Assembly: GCA_020636535.1 (NCBI GenBank)
Contig: JACJXT010000011.1
Coordinates: forward strand, 248,001-312,000
From: Chitinophagales bacterium
Lineage (GTDB): Bacteria; Bacteroidota; Bacteroidia; Chitinophagales; JADIYW01
Reading direction: 5' to 3'
Length of the DNA stretch: 64,000 nt
This document shows, one piece after another, positions 9,120 through 16,975 of the stretch. Under the pieces are notes generated by a model that saw only the letters and a program-made list of their open reading frames with translations, was not told the origin of the DNA and made no database searches. Both the position numbers and the translations under genes were made by a program. The number at the start of each line of letters is the position of its first letter. The first letter of the stretch is position 1.

Positions 9120-10145
9120 TTAGCTCATCAAGAAAGTAAATCTGTGTCTGTTTTTTAAAGCAATAGCAGTTCCTCTAGCTACAGCTCTCAACGGATCATC
9201 AGCAACTTTAACAGGTAATTTAGTTTTAACAGCAATTCTTTTATCTAAACCTCTAAGTAATGCACCTCCACCAGTTAAATATAGTCCTTTTCTATATATA
9301 TCTGAAGCTAATTCTGGCGGTGTACTTTCTAGAGCTTTCATAATGGCTTCTTCTAATTTAGAAATAGATTTATCTAAAGCACCAGCAATTTCGCTATAAG
9401 AAACCATGATTTGTTTTGGAATACCTGTTAATAAATCTCGACCATGAACTGGAAAGTCTTCTGGTCCACCATCATCTAAATCTTGTAGTGCAGAACCTAC
9501 ATTCATTTTAACTTGCTCTGCTGTTCTTTCACCAATTAATATATTGTGTTGTCTTTTAATGTACTCAATAATATCCATGTTAAAATCATCACCTGCAACT
9601 CTAATTGATTGGTCGGTAACAATACCAGACAAAGCAATTACTGCAATATCTGTTGTACCACCACCTATATCAATAATCATGTGTCCTTCTGGAATTTCAA
9701 CATCTAAGCCAATACCTAAAGCAGCAGCCATTGGTTCGTGAATTAAATATCTTTCTCTTGCGTTAGCATGTTCGGCAGATTCAATTACTGCTCTTTTTTC
9801 TACCTCTGTTGTTCCAGATGGAATACAAATTACCATAGTAAGTGAAGGTTTAAACCATCTGCTTCCATCGTTAATCATAGAAATAAAACCACGAATCATA
9901 GCTTCGGCAGCTGTAAAGTCGGCAATTACACCATCTCTAAGCGGACGAATGGTAACTATATTGGCATGTGTTTTTTCGTGCATGAGTTGAGCTTTCGTTC
10001 CTACCGCAATCACTTCACCAGATTTTTTATCTACCGCAACGATAGATGGCTCATCAACAACAACTTGATCATTATGTAAAATTACTGTGTTGGCAGTACC
10101 TAAGTCTATTGCTATTTCTTTGTTTAAAAAACTAAATAATCCCAT
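9120..10145 (-). CDS. mreB: rod shape-determining actin homolog MreB
   Basis: MreB is the bacterial actin that forms membrane-associated filaments and guides lateral wall synthesis. The 341-residue protein shows the actin-type nucleotide site in order: IDLGTANTVI near 13 (phosphate 1), MIDIGGGTTDIAVI near 155 (phosphate 2), and YLTGGGALLRGLD near 288 (adenosine motif). Length matches the family. It heads the mreB-mreC-mreD-mrdA-rodA run and lies 106 bp downstream of purH on the same strand. Confidence 0.97.
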   Translation of the reverse strand: MGLFSFLNKEIAIDLGTANTVILHNDQVVVDEPSIVAVDKKSGEVIAVGTKAQLMHEKTHANIVTIRPLRDGVIADFTAAEAMIRGFISMINDGSRWFKPSLTMVICIPSGTTEVEKRAVIESAEHANARERYLIHEPMAAALGIGLDVEIPEGHMIIDIGGGTTDIAVIALSGIVTDQSIRVAGDDFNMDIIEYIKRQHNILIGERTAEQVKMNVGSALQDLDDGGPEDFPVHGRDLLTGIPKQIMVSYSEIAGALDKSISKLEEAIMKALESTPPELASDIYRKGLYLTGGGALLRGLDKRIAVKTKLPVKVADDPLRAVARGTAIALKNRHRFTFLMS

Positions 10146-10251
10146 TATTTTTCTTTATAAATTTTGCTATTAAAATTAATCTTTATTCTTCAATTGGTGA
10201 AAATAATTTGAAAAATTAATATTCTTTATTATTTCTATTTTTATATATTGT

Positions 10252-11769
10252 TTAATGTTTAAAATGTCTTATTCCTGTAAGCACCATTGCCATTTGATGT
10301 TGATTACAAAAATCGATAGAATCTTGGTCTTTAATACTTCCGCCTGGATGCAATACTGCTTTAATTCCTGCATTGTAAGCAATTTCTACGCAATCTGGAA
10401 ATGGGAAAAATGCATCAGAAGCCATTACAGCACCATTTAAATCGAAATTAAATTGTTTTGCTTTTGCAATTGCTTGCTGCAAAGCATCAACACGAGAAGT
10501 TTGTCCGCAACCCATTGCCAGCAACTGATTATTTTTTGCTAATACAATGGTATTGGATTTTAGATGTTTTACAATCTTAGCAGCAAATAGTAAATCGTTG
10601 ATTTGTTTTGTTGTAGGTTGCTCGTTGCTTACTACTTTTAAATTTTGTTCTGTGTCTGTAAAATCATCATAATTTTGAATAATAAATCCATTTAATATAG
10701 ATTTTATTTGTAATTTATTTTGTAGTAGATTTTTTTGTTTTAAGATTCTTCTGTTTTTCTTTTTCGTTAGAATATCTAATGCTTCTGAAGTAAAATCTTT
10801 AGCAATTAACACTTCAAAAAACAAACCGTTCATTGCATTAGCAATAGCAACATCTACTGTACCATTACAAGCTAAAATTCCACCAAAGGCAGAAACTGGA
10901 TCGCCTGCCAAAGCTTTATTCCATGCTTCTAACAAATTATCATCAGAAGCAACACCACAAGCATTGGTATGTTTTACTACAACAAAGGTTGGTTGTGTAA
11001 ACTCTTGAATTAATCGTACTGCTGCATCAATATCTACAATGTTGTTATACGATAATTCTTTACCACTCAGCACTTCAAAATCTTCATTCAAATTGCCAAA
11101 ATAGCTTGCTTTTTGATGAGGATTTTCGCCATATCGTAATGATTGAGCTTCTGTTTCGCTAATTTTTAAAGAATTAGCAGTCTCATCACATAATAAATAA
11201 TCATATATTTTTATATCGTAATGGCTGCTTAAAGCAAATGCTTCTTTAGCGAATAATTTTCTTTGTTCTAACGAAGTACTTGCTTCTTGAGTTTCTAATA
11301 AACTCGCTATAGTTTGATATTGATTTTTCTGACTAACAATTACGGTATCTTTATAATTTTTAGCAGCAGCTCTTATTAAACTAATGCCACCAATATCTAT
11401 TTTTTCTATGATAGTCGCTTCATCATTTGTAGTAGCAACGGTTTCTTCAAAAGGATATAAATCGACAATTACTAAGTCTATTTCTGGAATTTGATATTGT
11501 TGTAACTCTTCAATATCAGATTGATTTTCTCTTCTTGCCAAAATGCCACCAAATACTTTTGGATGTAGCGTTTTTACTCTTCCACCTAAAATACTTGGAT
11601 AATCTGTAAGTGTTTCAACAGCGACAACATGGTATCCTAAATCTTCAATAAATTGTTGTGTTCCACCAGTAGTATATATTGTAATGTTGTGTTGTTTTAA
11701 AATTGGCAATAAATTCTCCAATCCATCTTTATAAAATACTGATATTAAAGCTGTTTTAACTTTTTTCAA
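10252..11769 (-). CDS. purH: bifunctional AICAR transformylase / IMP cyclohydrolase
   Basis: PurH carries out the last two steps of IMP synthesis: formylation of AICAR with 10-formyl-THF, then ring closure. The N-terminal cyclohydrolase domain (1-190) has TGGTQQFIEDLGY and GGRVKTLHPKVFGGIL. The transformylase domain holds LRYGENPHQKASYFG near 207, VVKHTNACGVA near 260 with the catalytic Lys-His pair, and ASDAFFPFPD near 450. It is 505 residues, normal for the family, and lies 65 bp downstream of purN, which supplies the preceding formylation chemistry. Confidence 0.97.
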   Translation of the reverse strand: MKKVKTALISVFYKDGLENLLPILKQHNITIYTTGGTQQFIEDLGYHVVAVETLTDYPSILGGRVKTLHPKVFGGILARRENQSDIEELQQYQIPEIDLVIVDLYPFEETVATTNDEATIIEKIDIGGISLIRAAAKNYKDTVIVSQKNQYQTIASLLETQEASTSLEQRKLFAKEAFALSSHYDIKIYDYLLCDETANSLKISETEAQSLRYGENPHQKASYFGNLNEDFEVLSGKELSYNNIVDIDAAVRLIQEFTQPTFVVVKHTNACGVASDDNLLEAWNKALAGDPVSAFGGILACNGTVDVAIANAMNGLFFEVLIAKDFTSEALDILTKKKNRRILKQKNLLQNKLQIKSILNGFIIQNYDDFTDTEQNLKVVSNEQPTTKQINDLLFAAKIVKHLKSNTIVLAKNNQLLAMGCGQTSRVDALQQAIAKAKQFNFDLNGAVMASDAFFPFPDCVEIAYNAGIKAVLHPGGSIKDQDSIDFCNQHQMAMVLTGIRHFKH

Positions 11770-11834
11770 AACGATTTTTTTGCAAAAGTAGATACTCTAT
11801 AATTAATAGTAGTTGGTTTAGCGTAAAACTATTG

Positions 11835-12416
11835 TTATTTTTCCTTTGTTTGAGAGTCAAAACAATAATCATCAATTACCTTAGGAAAATATTGATGCTC
11901 TAACTGTAAAACTTTTTCTGCAATTTTTTTTGGTGTATCGTTTGGTGCAATATCCACTTTTGCTTGAAATAAAACTTGTCCATCGTCATATACTTCATTG
12001 CATAAATGAATGGTAATACCACTTTCTTTCTCTTTATTATCATGCACTGCTTGATGTACATACATTCCATGCATGCCTTTTCCACCATATTTTGGTAGTA
12101 AAGCAGGATGAATATTTATGACTTTATACTTATCTAAAATAGTATTTGGAATCAACCATAAAAATCCAGCTAAAATAATAGTATCTATTTGATGTTCTTG
12201 TAGTACTTGTAAAACAGTTCCGTCTTTAAATTCAGTTTTAGAAAAAATATAATATGGAATATTATACGATGCTGCAATATTTTTAACTCCGGAATTTTCA
12301 TTATTTGACAACAACAATGCAACGCTTACTTGCTGATGTTCATCAAAGTAACTGCAAATGTTTTTAGCATTAGAACCAGTTCCACTTAAAAATATGGCCA
12401 ATTTAATGGTACTCAC
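11835..12416 (-). CDS. purN: phosphoribosylglycinamide formyltransferase
   Basis: PurN formylates GAR with 10-formyl-THF in purine synthesis. The 193-residue protein has the phosphate-binding loop FLSGTGSNAKN near 10, the catalytic segment NIHPALLPKYGGKGMHG near 105 (Asn, His), and ESGITIHLCNEVYDDGQVLFQ near 140, which holds the catalytic Asp. The start is a GTG (12414-12416); no ATG is available upstream before the divergent gmd promoter region. It is followed by purH on the same strand. Confidence 0.95.
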   Translation of the reverse strand: MSTIKLAIFLSGTGSNAKNICSYFDEHQQVSVALLLSNNENSGVKNIAASYNIPYYIFSKTEFKDGTVLQVLQEHQIDTIILAGFLWLIPNTILDKYKVINIHPALLPKYGGKGMHGMYVHQAVHDNKEKESGITIHLCNEVYDDGQVLFQAKVDIAPNDTPKKIAEKVLQLEHQYFPKVIDDYCFDSQTKEK

Positions 12417-12442
12417 TTTTGCAAAAAAACAAAATAAATTCG

Positions 12443-12450
12443 TATTTTTA
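12443..12450 (+). promoter_or_regulatory. candidate -7 box for gmd
   Basis: TATTTTTA matches TAnnTTTG except for the last base. It lies 20 bp before the gmd ATG in the short divergent gap with purN. Confidence 0.4.
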
Positions 12451-12470
12451 ACGGCTTAAATTATTTGTGA

Positions 12471-13583
12471 ATGAAAAAAGCTTTAATAACTGGGATTACA
12501 GGACAAGATGGTGCTTATTTAGCTGAATTACTTTTATCAAAAGGATATGAAGTACACGGAATTAAAAGAAGAAGTTCTTTATTTAACACAGATAGAATAG
12601 ACCACTTGTACCAAGATCCACATGAAAGCAATGTGAATTTACATTTACACTATGGCGATTTAACCGACTCTACCAACTTAATTAGAATTATACAAGACAT
12701 TCAACCTGATGAAATTTATAACTTAGGTGCAATGAGTCATGTTAAAGTGAGTTTTGATACTCCAGAATACACTGCTAATGTAGATGCTGTTGGTTCGCTA
12801 AGATTATTAGAAGCCATTCGTTTATTAGGTTTAGTCAACAAAACAAAATTGTATCAAGCGTCAACATCTGAATTGTACGGAAAGGTACAAGAAATACCAC
12901 AAAGTGAAAAAACGCCTTTTTATCCTCGTTCACCATATGCTGTAGCTAAAATGTATGGTTATTGGATTACGGTAAACTATAGAGAAGCATATGGTATTTA
13001 TGCTTGTAATGGCATATTGTTTAATCATGAGTCGCCATTAAGAGGTGAGACTTTTGTTACTAGAAAAATTACAAGAGCAGTTTCTAGAATTGGTTTAGGT
13101 TTACAAGACAAATTATTCTTAGGAAACTTGAATGCGAAAAGAGATTGGGGACATGCAAAAGATTATGTGGAAGCGATGTATTTAATTCTTCAACAACCAG
13201 AACCAGAAGATTATGTAATTGCAACTGGTGTTACTACAGAAGTTAGAGAATTTGTAAAAATGTCATTTGCAGAATTAGGTATAGAAGTCGAATTTAAAGG
13301 TAGTGGTATTGACGAAAAAGGATACATTGCAAAATGTAATAATCCAGATTACCAAGTAGAGATTGGTAAAGAAGTAGTTGCTATTGATCCAAGATATTTT
13401 AGACCAACAGAAGTTGATTTATTAATTGGTGATCCTACAAAATCTAAGACTAAATTAGGTTGGGAACCAAAATACGATTTAGCTGCTTTGGTTAAAGATA
13501 TGATGCAAGCAGATATTCAACTATTTGAACGCGATAAATATTTAATGGAAGGTGGACACAAAACCTTTAATTACCACGAGTAA
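12471..13583 (+). CDS. gmd: GDP-mannose 4,6-dehydratase
   Basis: Gmd converts GDP-mannose to GDP-4-keto-6-deoxymannose, the first step toward GDP-L-fucose. The 370-residue short-chain dehydrogenase shows the NADP site GITGQDGAYLAELLL near 8, the substrate segment NLGAMSHVKVSFDTPEYTA near 84, the catalytic Tyr-x3-Lys in YAVAKMYGYW near 157, and FNHESPLRGETFVTRKI near 184. It diverges from purN. The partner gene fcl lies 2.2 kb downstream instead of next to it, with unrelated genes, a tRNA-like RNA and an IS remnant between. Confidence 0.97.
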   Translation: MKKALITGITGQDGAYLAELLLSKGYEVHGIKRRSSLFNTDRIDHLYQDPHESNVNLHLHYGDLTDSTNLIRIIQDIQPDEIYNLGAMSHVKVSFDTPEYTANVDAVGSLRLLEAIRLLGLVNKTKLYQASTSELYGKVQEIPQSEKTPFYPRSPYAVAKMYGYWITVNYREAYGIYACNGILFNHESPLRGETFVTRKITRAVSRIGLGLQDKLFLGNLNAKRDWGHAKDYVEAMYLILQQPEPEDYVIATGVTTEVREFVKMSFAELGIEVEFKGSGIDEKGYIAKCNNPDYQVEIGKEVVAIDPRYFRPTEVDLLIGDPTKSKTKLGWEPKYDLAALVKDMMQADIQLFERDKYLMEGGHKTFNYHE

Positions 13584-13625
13584 AAAAGGTAACTGAATTA
13601 GATTATAAGCATAATAAAAAACATA

Positions 13626-14375
13626 CTACGACTGATTAAGTAATTCTAGAAATTCTTTTTTCTTGCGTTTGCTAATTTCTATTTCCATTCCATTTTTCAT
13701 AATAGCAGTATTATAAGTACCTAACTCTTTTATGCTATTTATATTTATAATGTGTGATTTATGACATCTAAAAAAATGAAACTCTATTAGTTTACTTTCA
13801 TATTCTTTTAAAGTTTTAGCAATTATAATTTTAGAGTTATCAAGCATATAAAAAATAGTATAATTACTCTCTGAGCTTAGTGCAACAATATCTTTAATTG
13901 GCACAAATTGAATACCATCTTTACTTTGCAACATTAATTTTGCCGATTCTTTTTCTTGAATCTGTTGTGCCTTAGCTTCTATCTCTCTAATTTTAGTCAG
14001 TCGTTCTTTCGCTTCTAATTTTAAGACCAACTTTTCAATAGCACTACAAAAATCTTTATACTGAATAGGTTTTAATAAATAATCTAAGCAATTATTTTTA
14101 ATAGCATTTATAGCATACTTATCATGCGATGTTGTAAAAATTACTTCAAACTCTATTTTCTCAAAGGCATCTAAAATGTCCATTCCTCTACCATCTAGTA
14201 ATTCTACATCTAAAAAAATAAACTGTGGCTGATGATTCTTTATAGCAGTTATAGCAGTTTGTACCGTTTGACATTTTTCTATTACATTAATAGAATATGC
14301 TTTATACTGTTGTATATGTCGTTCTATAACTTGCTGAAAAAGCAAGTCATCTTCTATTAAAACACAATTCATCAA
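13626..14375 (-). CDS. LytTR-family response regulator
   Basis: The 249-residue protein has an N-terminal receiver domain (about 1-120) with acidic residues E8, D9 and D10 and phospho-acceptor Asp56 in IFLDVELLDGRG, a Lys in LLKPI near 104, a charged helical linker (about 120-150), and a LytTR DNA-binding domain (about 150-245) containing FFRCHKSHIININSI. No histidine kinase is adjacent, so it is an orphan regulator in this window. It converges with gmd and diverges from the small secreted protein at 14471, which it might control; that link is a guess from position. Confidence 0.88.
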   Translation of the reverse strand: MMNCVLIEDDLLFQQVIERHIQQYKAYSINVIEKCQTVQTAITAIKNHQPQFIFLDVELLDGRGMDILDAFEKIEFEVIFTTSHDKYAINAIKNNCLDYLLKPIQYKDFCSAIEKLVLKLEAKERLTKIREIEAKAQQIQEKESAKLMLQSKDGIQFVPIKDIVALSSESNYTIFYMLDNSKIIIAKTLKEYESKLIEFHFFRCHKSHIININSIKELGTYNTAIMKNGMEIEISKRKKKEFLELLNQS

Positions 14376-14470
14376 CCTTTTTAAATTCTAAATATATGTT
14401 AATAATTCTAAGCCATTTAAACCTAGATATTATTGACTAGTCTAATATACAAATAAAACAAAAAAAAGAT

Positions 14471-14962
14471 ATGAAAAAATTAAGCGTATTTATCGTAATG
14501 AGCTTTTTCGCTGCCTTTTTAATAATGGCACAACCACCTCAAGGTTTTAAAAACAAAATGGATAAAAAAGAATTTACTCCAGAACAAAAAGCTACTAAGA
14601 TGTCTGAGAAAATGAAAACAGATTTGGGCTTATCAGACGAGCAAACAAAACAAGTCTATAACCAAATCTTAGCTAAAGACAAAGAAAGAGATGCTATTAA
14701 AGCAAAGTATCAGCCAACTTTAGACAAGAAAGATGCAGAGCTAAAAGCAGTGCATGAAAAATACAAAACTCAACTAGAGCCAATGCAAAAAGAAATGAAA
14801 GCAAGTATGGAAAAAGGGAAAGACGATTTAAAAAACATCTTAACTAAAGAGCAATTGGAAAAATGGGAAAGCATGAAACCAAAATTTGATGGAACGAATG
14901 GACCAAAAGGCAAAAAAGGGTGTATGCCTCCACATGCACCACAACAAGAAGAGAAAAACTAA
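14471..14962 (+). CDS. small secreted helical protein, Spy/CpxP-like
   Basis: The 163-residue product has an N-terminal signal peptide (hydrophobic 5-20, MAQ cleavage region) and no lipobox. The mature part is very rich in Lys, Glu and Gln and predicted helical. It contains the segments LGLSDEQTKQVYNQ near 56 and LTKEQLEKWESM near 122, which resemble the LTxxQ repeats of periplasmic Spy/CpxP chaperones. Many Bacteroidota have secreted proteins of this type of unknown role. A strong terminator follows 32 bp after the stop. The chaperone link is by composition and motif only. Confidence 0.65.
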   Translation: MKKLSVFIVMSFFAAFLIMAQPPQGFKNKMDKKEFTPEQKATKMSEKMKTDLGLSDEQTKQVYNQILAKDKERDAIKAKYQPTLDKKDAELKAVHEKYKTQLEPMQKEMKASMEKGKDDLKNILTKEQLEKWESMKPKFDGTNGPKGKKGCMPPHAPQQEEKN

Positions 14963-14993
14963 AACAGCTTCATTTGTTAATAGTAATTTGGAA

Positions 14994-15025
14994 GGAGTGC
15001 TTTTTAATTTAGCACTCCTTTTTTT
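14994..15025 (+). terminator. Rho-independent terminator after the Spy-like gene
   Basis: A perfect 8-bp stem GGAGTGCT / AGCACTCC with a 9-nt loop is followed by seven T residues. It also separates the upstream gene from the tRNA-like RNA. Confidence 0.9.
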
Positions 15026-15126
15026 ATTTATTCAAAGAAAGAGCATTTTAATTGCTAATAATTTATTTTTCTGCTTATTTTATTGTAAAATTAGCAATAA
15101 TGAGTTTATTTTATTGTAAACTCTTA

Positions 15127-15154
15127 TTGATTAAGGACTAAAATAGTATCTTTG
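15127..15154 (+). promoter_or_regulatory. promoter of the tRNA-like RNA
   Basis: TTG at 15127-15129 and TATCTTTG at 15147-15154, 17 nt apart, match the Bacteroidota TTG / TAnnTTTG promoter. Transcription should begin near 15160, about 12 nt before the folded RNA. Confidence 0.75.
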
Positions 15155-15171
15155 CTGTCCGTTCTTAAAAT

Positions 15172-15328
15172 TGTGGGGTGATGAAATTGGCAGCCATGCC
15201 CTCTTGTCTCGGGGGTGAGGAGTCCGAAATAAAGACAGCGTATAGCCGGTTTGTTCCGACAGGGGTTGACCACCAAGCATTGCACTGTTCCTAATCGCCT
15301 CGTGGAGGTTCGAGTCCTTCCCCTACAG
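15172..15328 (+). ncRNA. unrecognised tRNA-like RNA with a 77-nt insert in the variable arm
   Basis: A full class II tRNA frame can be drawn. The acceptor TGTGGGG (15172-15178) pairs with CCCTACA (15321-15327). The D stem ATG/CAT (15181-83, 15195-97) carries a loop with the invariant GG. The anticodon stem CCCTC/GGGGG (15199-15203, 15211-15215) has the 7-nt loop TTGTCTC. The variable stem is TGAGG/CCTCG (15216-20, 15298-302). The T stem GGAGG/CCTTC (15304-308, 15316-320) has the loop TTCGAGT. The 5' half resembles tRNA-Leu, but the formal anticodon is GTC (Asp) with T at position 37, both wrong for a Leu-like body. The variable arm holds 77 extra nt (15221-15297). Within it AGACA (15233-15237) is complementary to TGTCT of the anticodon loop. 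CCA is not encoded. It has its own promoter and terminator. I do not recognise it; it is not tmRNA, as there is no tag frame and an anticodon arm is present. Confidence 0.7.
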
Positions 15329-15333
15329 CTTAC

Positions 15334-15361
15334 AAGCTACCTTTTAATAGGTAGCTTTTTT
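15334..15361 (+). terminator. Rho-independent terminator of the tRNA-like RNA
   Basis: An 8-bp stem AAGCTACC / GGTAGCTT with loop TTTTAATA leads into a T run. It begins 6 nt after the acceptor stem, so the transcript is a stand-alone RNA of about 200 nt. Confidence 0.85.
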
Positions 15362-15417
15362 ATTTCATGTTAATTAATACTAACCTAAGTTATAGATCAC
15401 ATTTATTATTTTTTTTT

Positions 15418-15700
15418 GGAAAAAATAGAGGATAATTTATCAAGAAAGGTATAGGTAATAACAGCAGATATTAGGTTAACTAAAAAGTTATAAGGACTCT
15501 GTGTCTAGTATGATTTATGTCACAAATTGTCATTTGCCGATTCAATGATTCTTCTTTTTTAGGTGGTATTTTTTCTGTCATGTCTACTAATTTATTTTTC
15601 ATATTAGTTCGAATATCTGTAATAATTTTTAGTCCACTTAAGTAATGCCTCTTCAAAAAAACTTAGCAGAAATAAATTCTTTATCTGTAAAGCAAAGCCC
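15418..15700 (-). pseudogene. decayed IS982-family transposase, C-terminal fragment
   Basis: No open frame survives, but minus-strand translation gives, in order and in shifting frames, FTDKEFISAKFF (about 15695-15655), ITDIRTNMKNKLVDMTEKI (about 15625-15565), and RHRSPYNFLVNLISAVITYT ending near 15440 once small changes are allowed. This order (a D-K-x-(F/Y)-I-S segment, then I-R-x-N-M-K-N-K, then R-H-R-S-P-x-N-F) is that of the C-terminal third of IS982-type DDE transposases. At least two frameshifts and several stops are present. I could not identify terminal repeats. It fills most of the gap between the tRNA-like RNA and fcl, which otherwise holds only the fcl promoter. Confidence 0.75.
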
Positions 15701-15762
15701 TTTTTTATTCTTTTTAAGAGTTAGGTCTAACAATAAAAGACTTTCAACTATTTATAAATTTG

Positions 15763-15770
15763 TATCTTTG
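15763..15770 (+). promoter_or_regulatory. -7 box for fcl
   Basis: TATCTTTG matches TAnnTTTG exactly and ends 13 nt before the GTG start of fcl, giving a very short 5' leader. Confidence 0.65.
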
Positions 15771-15783
15771 TAAAAAATATATT

Positions 15784-16734
15784 GTGAATAAAAACGACAA
15801 AATATTTGTAGCTGGACATAATGGTATGGTTGGTTCTGCCATTGTAAGAAAATTACAACAAGAAGGTTATACCAATATACTGACTGCCTCTTCTAAAGAA
15901 TTAGATTTAACTAATCAACAAGCAACAAGTACTTGGTTTGAAGCCAATCAACCTGATTTTGTTTTTGTAGCTGCTGCAAAAGTTGGTGGCATTCAAGCCA
16001 ATAATATTTATCGTGCCGATTTTTTATATCAAAACTTAATGATTGAGTGCAATACCATTCATGCTGCATACGAAAACAAAGTAAAAAAGTTGCTTTTTTT
16101 GGGTAGTACTTGTATTTATCCTAAGATGGCACCACAACCTTTGAAAGAAGAATATCTATTAAGTGGTTTTTTAGAAGAAACTAATGAACCATATGCTATT
16201 GCAAAAATTGCTGGAATTAAATTGTGCGAATCGTACAAAAGGCAATATGGTTGCGATTTTATTTCTGCTATGCCTACTAATTTATACGGACCAAATGACA
16301 ATTACGATTTAAATAATTCGCATGTATTGCCTGCTTTGATTAGAAAATTTCATGAAGCTAAAATCAACAATGAACCAGAGGTAATTATGTGGGGAAGTGG
16401 CACACCTTATAGAGAATTTTTACATGCAGACGACTTAGCTGATGCACTATATTTCTTAATGCAAAACTACGATGGAGAAACATTTGTAAACTGTGGTAGT
16501 GGTGTAGAAATTACGATTAAAGATTTAGCTATTTTAATAAAAGAAGTTGTTGGCTACGAAGGTGAAATTATTCACGATACTACAAAACCAGATGGCACAC
16601 CAAGAAAGTTGACTGATGTAAGTAAATTACACGAAATGGGTTGGCAACACAAAATCAATTTAAAAGAAGGCATTACCAAAGTGTATGATGACTTTGCTAA
16701 AAATTATGAGCAAATAGTAAGCAAGTATAAGTAA
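15784..16734 (+). CDS. fcl: GDP-L-fucose synthase
   Basis: Fcl epimerises and reduces GDP-4-keto-6-deoxymannose, the Gmd product, to GDP-L-fucose. The 316-residue protein has the NADP site VAGHNGMVGSAIV near 9, VAAAKVGGIQANN near 62, the catalytic GSTCIYPKMAPQP near 103, Tyr-x3-Lys in YAIAKIAGIKLCE near 137, and a terminal KITL-type substrate region. I take the GTG at 15784 as start because it gives the family N-terminus; an upstream TTG would overlap the promoter box. A strong hairpin terminator follows. Confidence 0.95.
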   Translation: MNKNDKIFVAGHNGMVGSAIVRKLQQEGYTNILTASSKELDLTNQQATSTWFEANQPDFVFVAAAKVGGIQANNIYRADFLYQNLMIECNTIHAAYENKVKKLLFLGSTCIYPKMAPQPLKEEYLLSGFLEETNEPYAIAKIAGIKLCESYKRQYGCDFISAMPTNLYGPNDNYDLNNSHVLPALIRKFHEAKINNEPEVIMWGSGTPYREFLHADDLADALYFLMQNYDGETFVNCGSGVEITIKDLAILIKEVVGYEGEIIHDTTKPDGTPRKLTDVSKLHEMGWQHKINLKEGITKVYDDFAKNYEQIVSKYK

Positions 16735-16743
16735 TAAAAAAAT

Positions 16744-16772
16744 AAAGCGAATTATAATATATAATTCGCTTT
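16744..16772. terminator. long hairpin terminator after fcl
   Basis: A perfect 13-bp inverted repeat (AAAGCGAATTATA / TATAATTCGCTTT) with a 3-nt loop begins 10 bp after the fcl stop. The T run after it is broken by a C, so efficiency is uncertain. Confidence 0.7.
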
Positions 16773-16963
16773 CCTTAAATATAAGACTACTACCAAAAAC
16801 TTGTGATAAGAATTTATCTTGTCGTTATACAATGTTATCACCATTTATTTAGTTTTTAGGTTTCAATTTCTTAGTTCTTATTACTTGCACATATGATGAT
16901 TTTTATTAATATTATTACTATATTTCTATTCTTCTACATTTAACCTTAATTTTTTCTTTTACT

Positions 16964-16971
16964 TATCTTTA
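16964..16971 (+). promoter_or_regulatory. -7 box 4 nt before the AsmA-like start codon
   Basis: TATCTTTA differs from TAnnTTTG only in the last base. Only ATTG-like spacing of 4 nt separates it from the ATG at 16976, so the mRNA would be leaderless or nearly so. The preceding 200 bp hold no gene. Confidence 0.5.
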
Positions 16972-16975
16972 TTGA

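Noticed and set aside
10146..10251. Riboswitch or T-box in the purH-mreB gap
   Set aside because: The 106 bp are plain AT-rich DNA without a stable hairpin or conserved motif.
9120..12416. purN-purH next to mreB as a novel functional link
   Set aside because: The order is plausible chromosomal neighbourhood in this phylum and nothing in the sequence shows a functional tie.
15172..15328. Annotating the tRNA-like RNA as tmRNA or as a normal tRNA
   Set aside because: There is no tag reading frame, an anticodon arm is present, and the RNA is far shorter than tmRNA. As a plain tRNA it has the wrong anticodon for its body, a non-purine at position 37 and a 77-nt insert.
15418..15700. Possible regulatory RNA or leader in the gap before fcl
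   Set aside because: Minus-strand translation gives ordered IS982 transposase blocks, which explains the sequence better.
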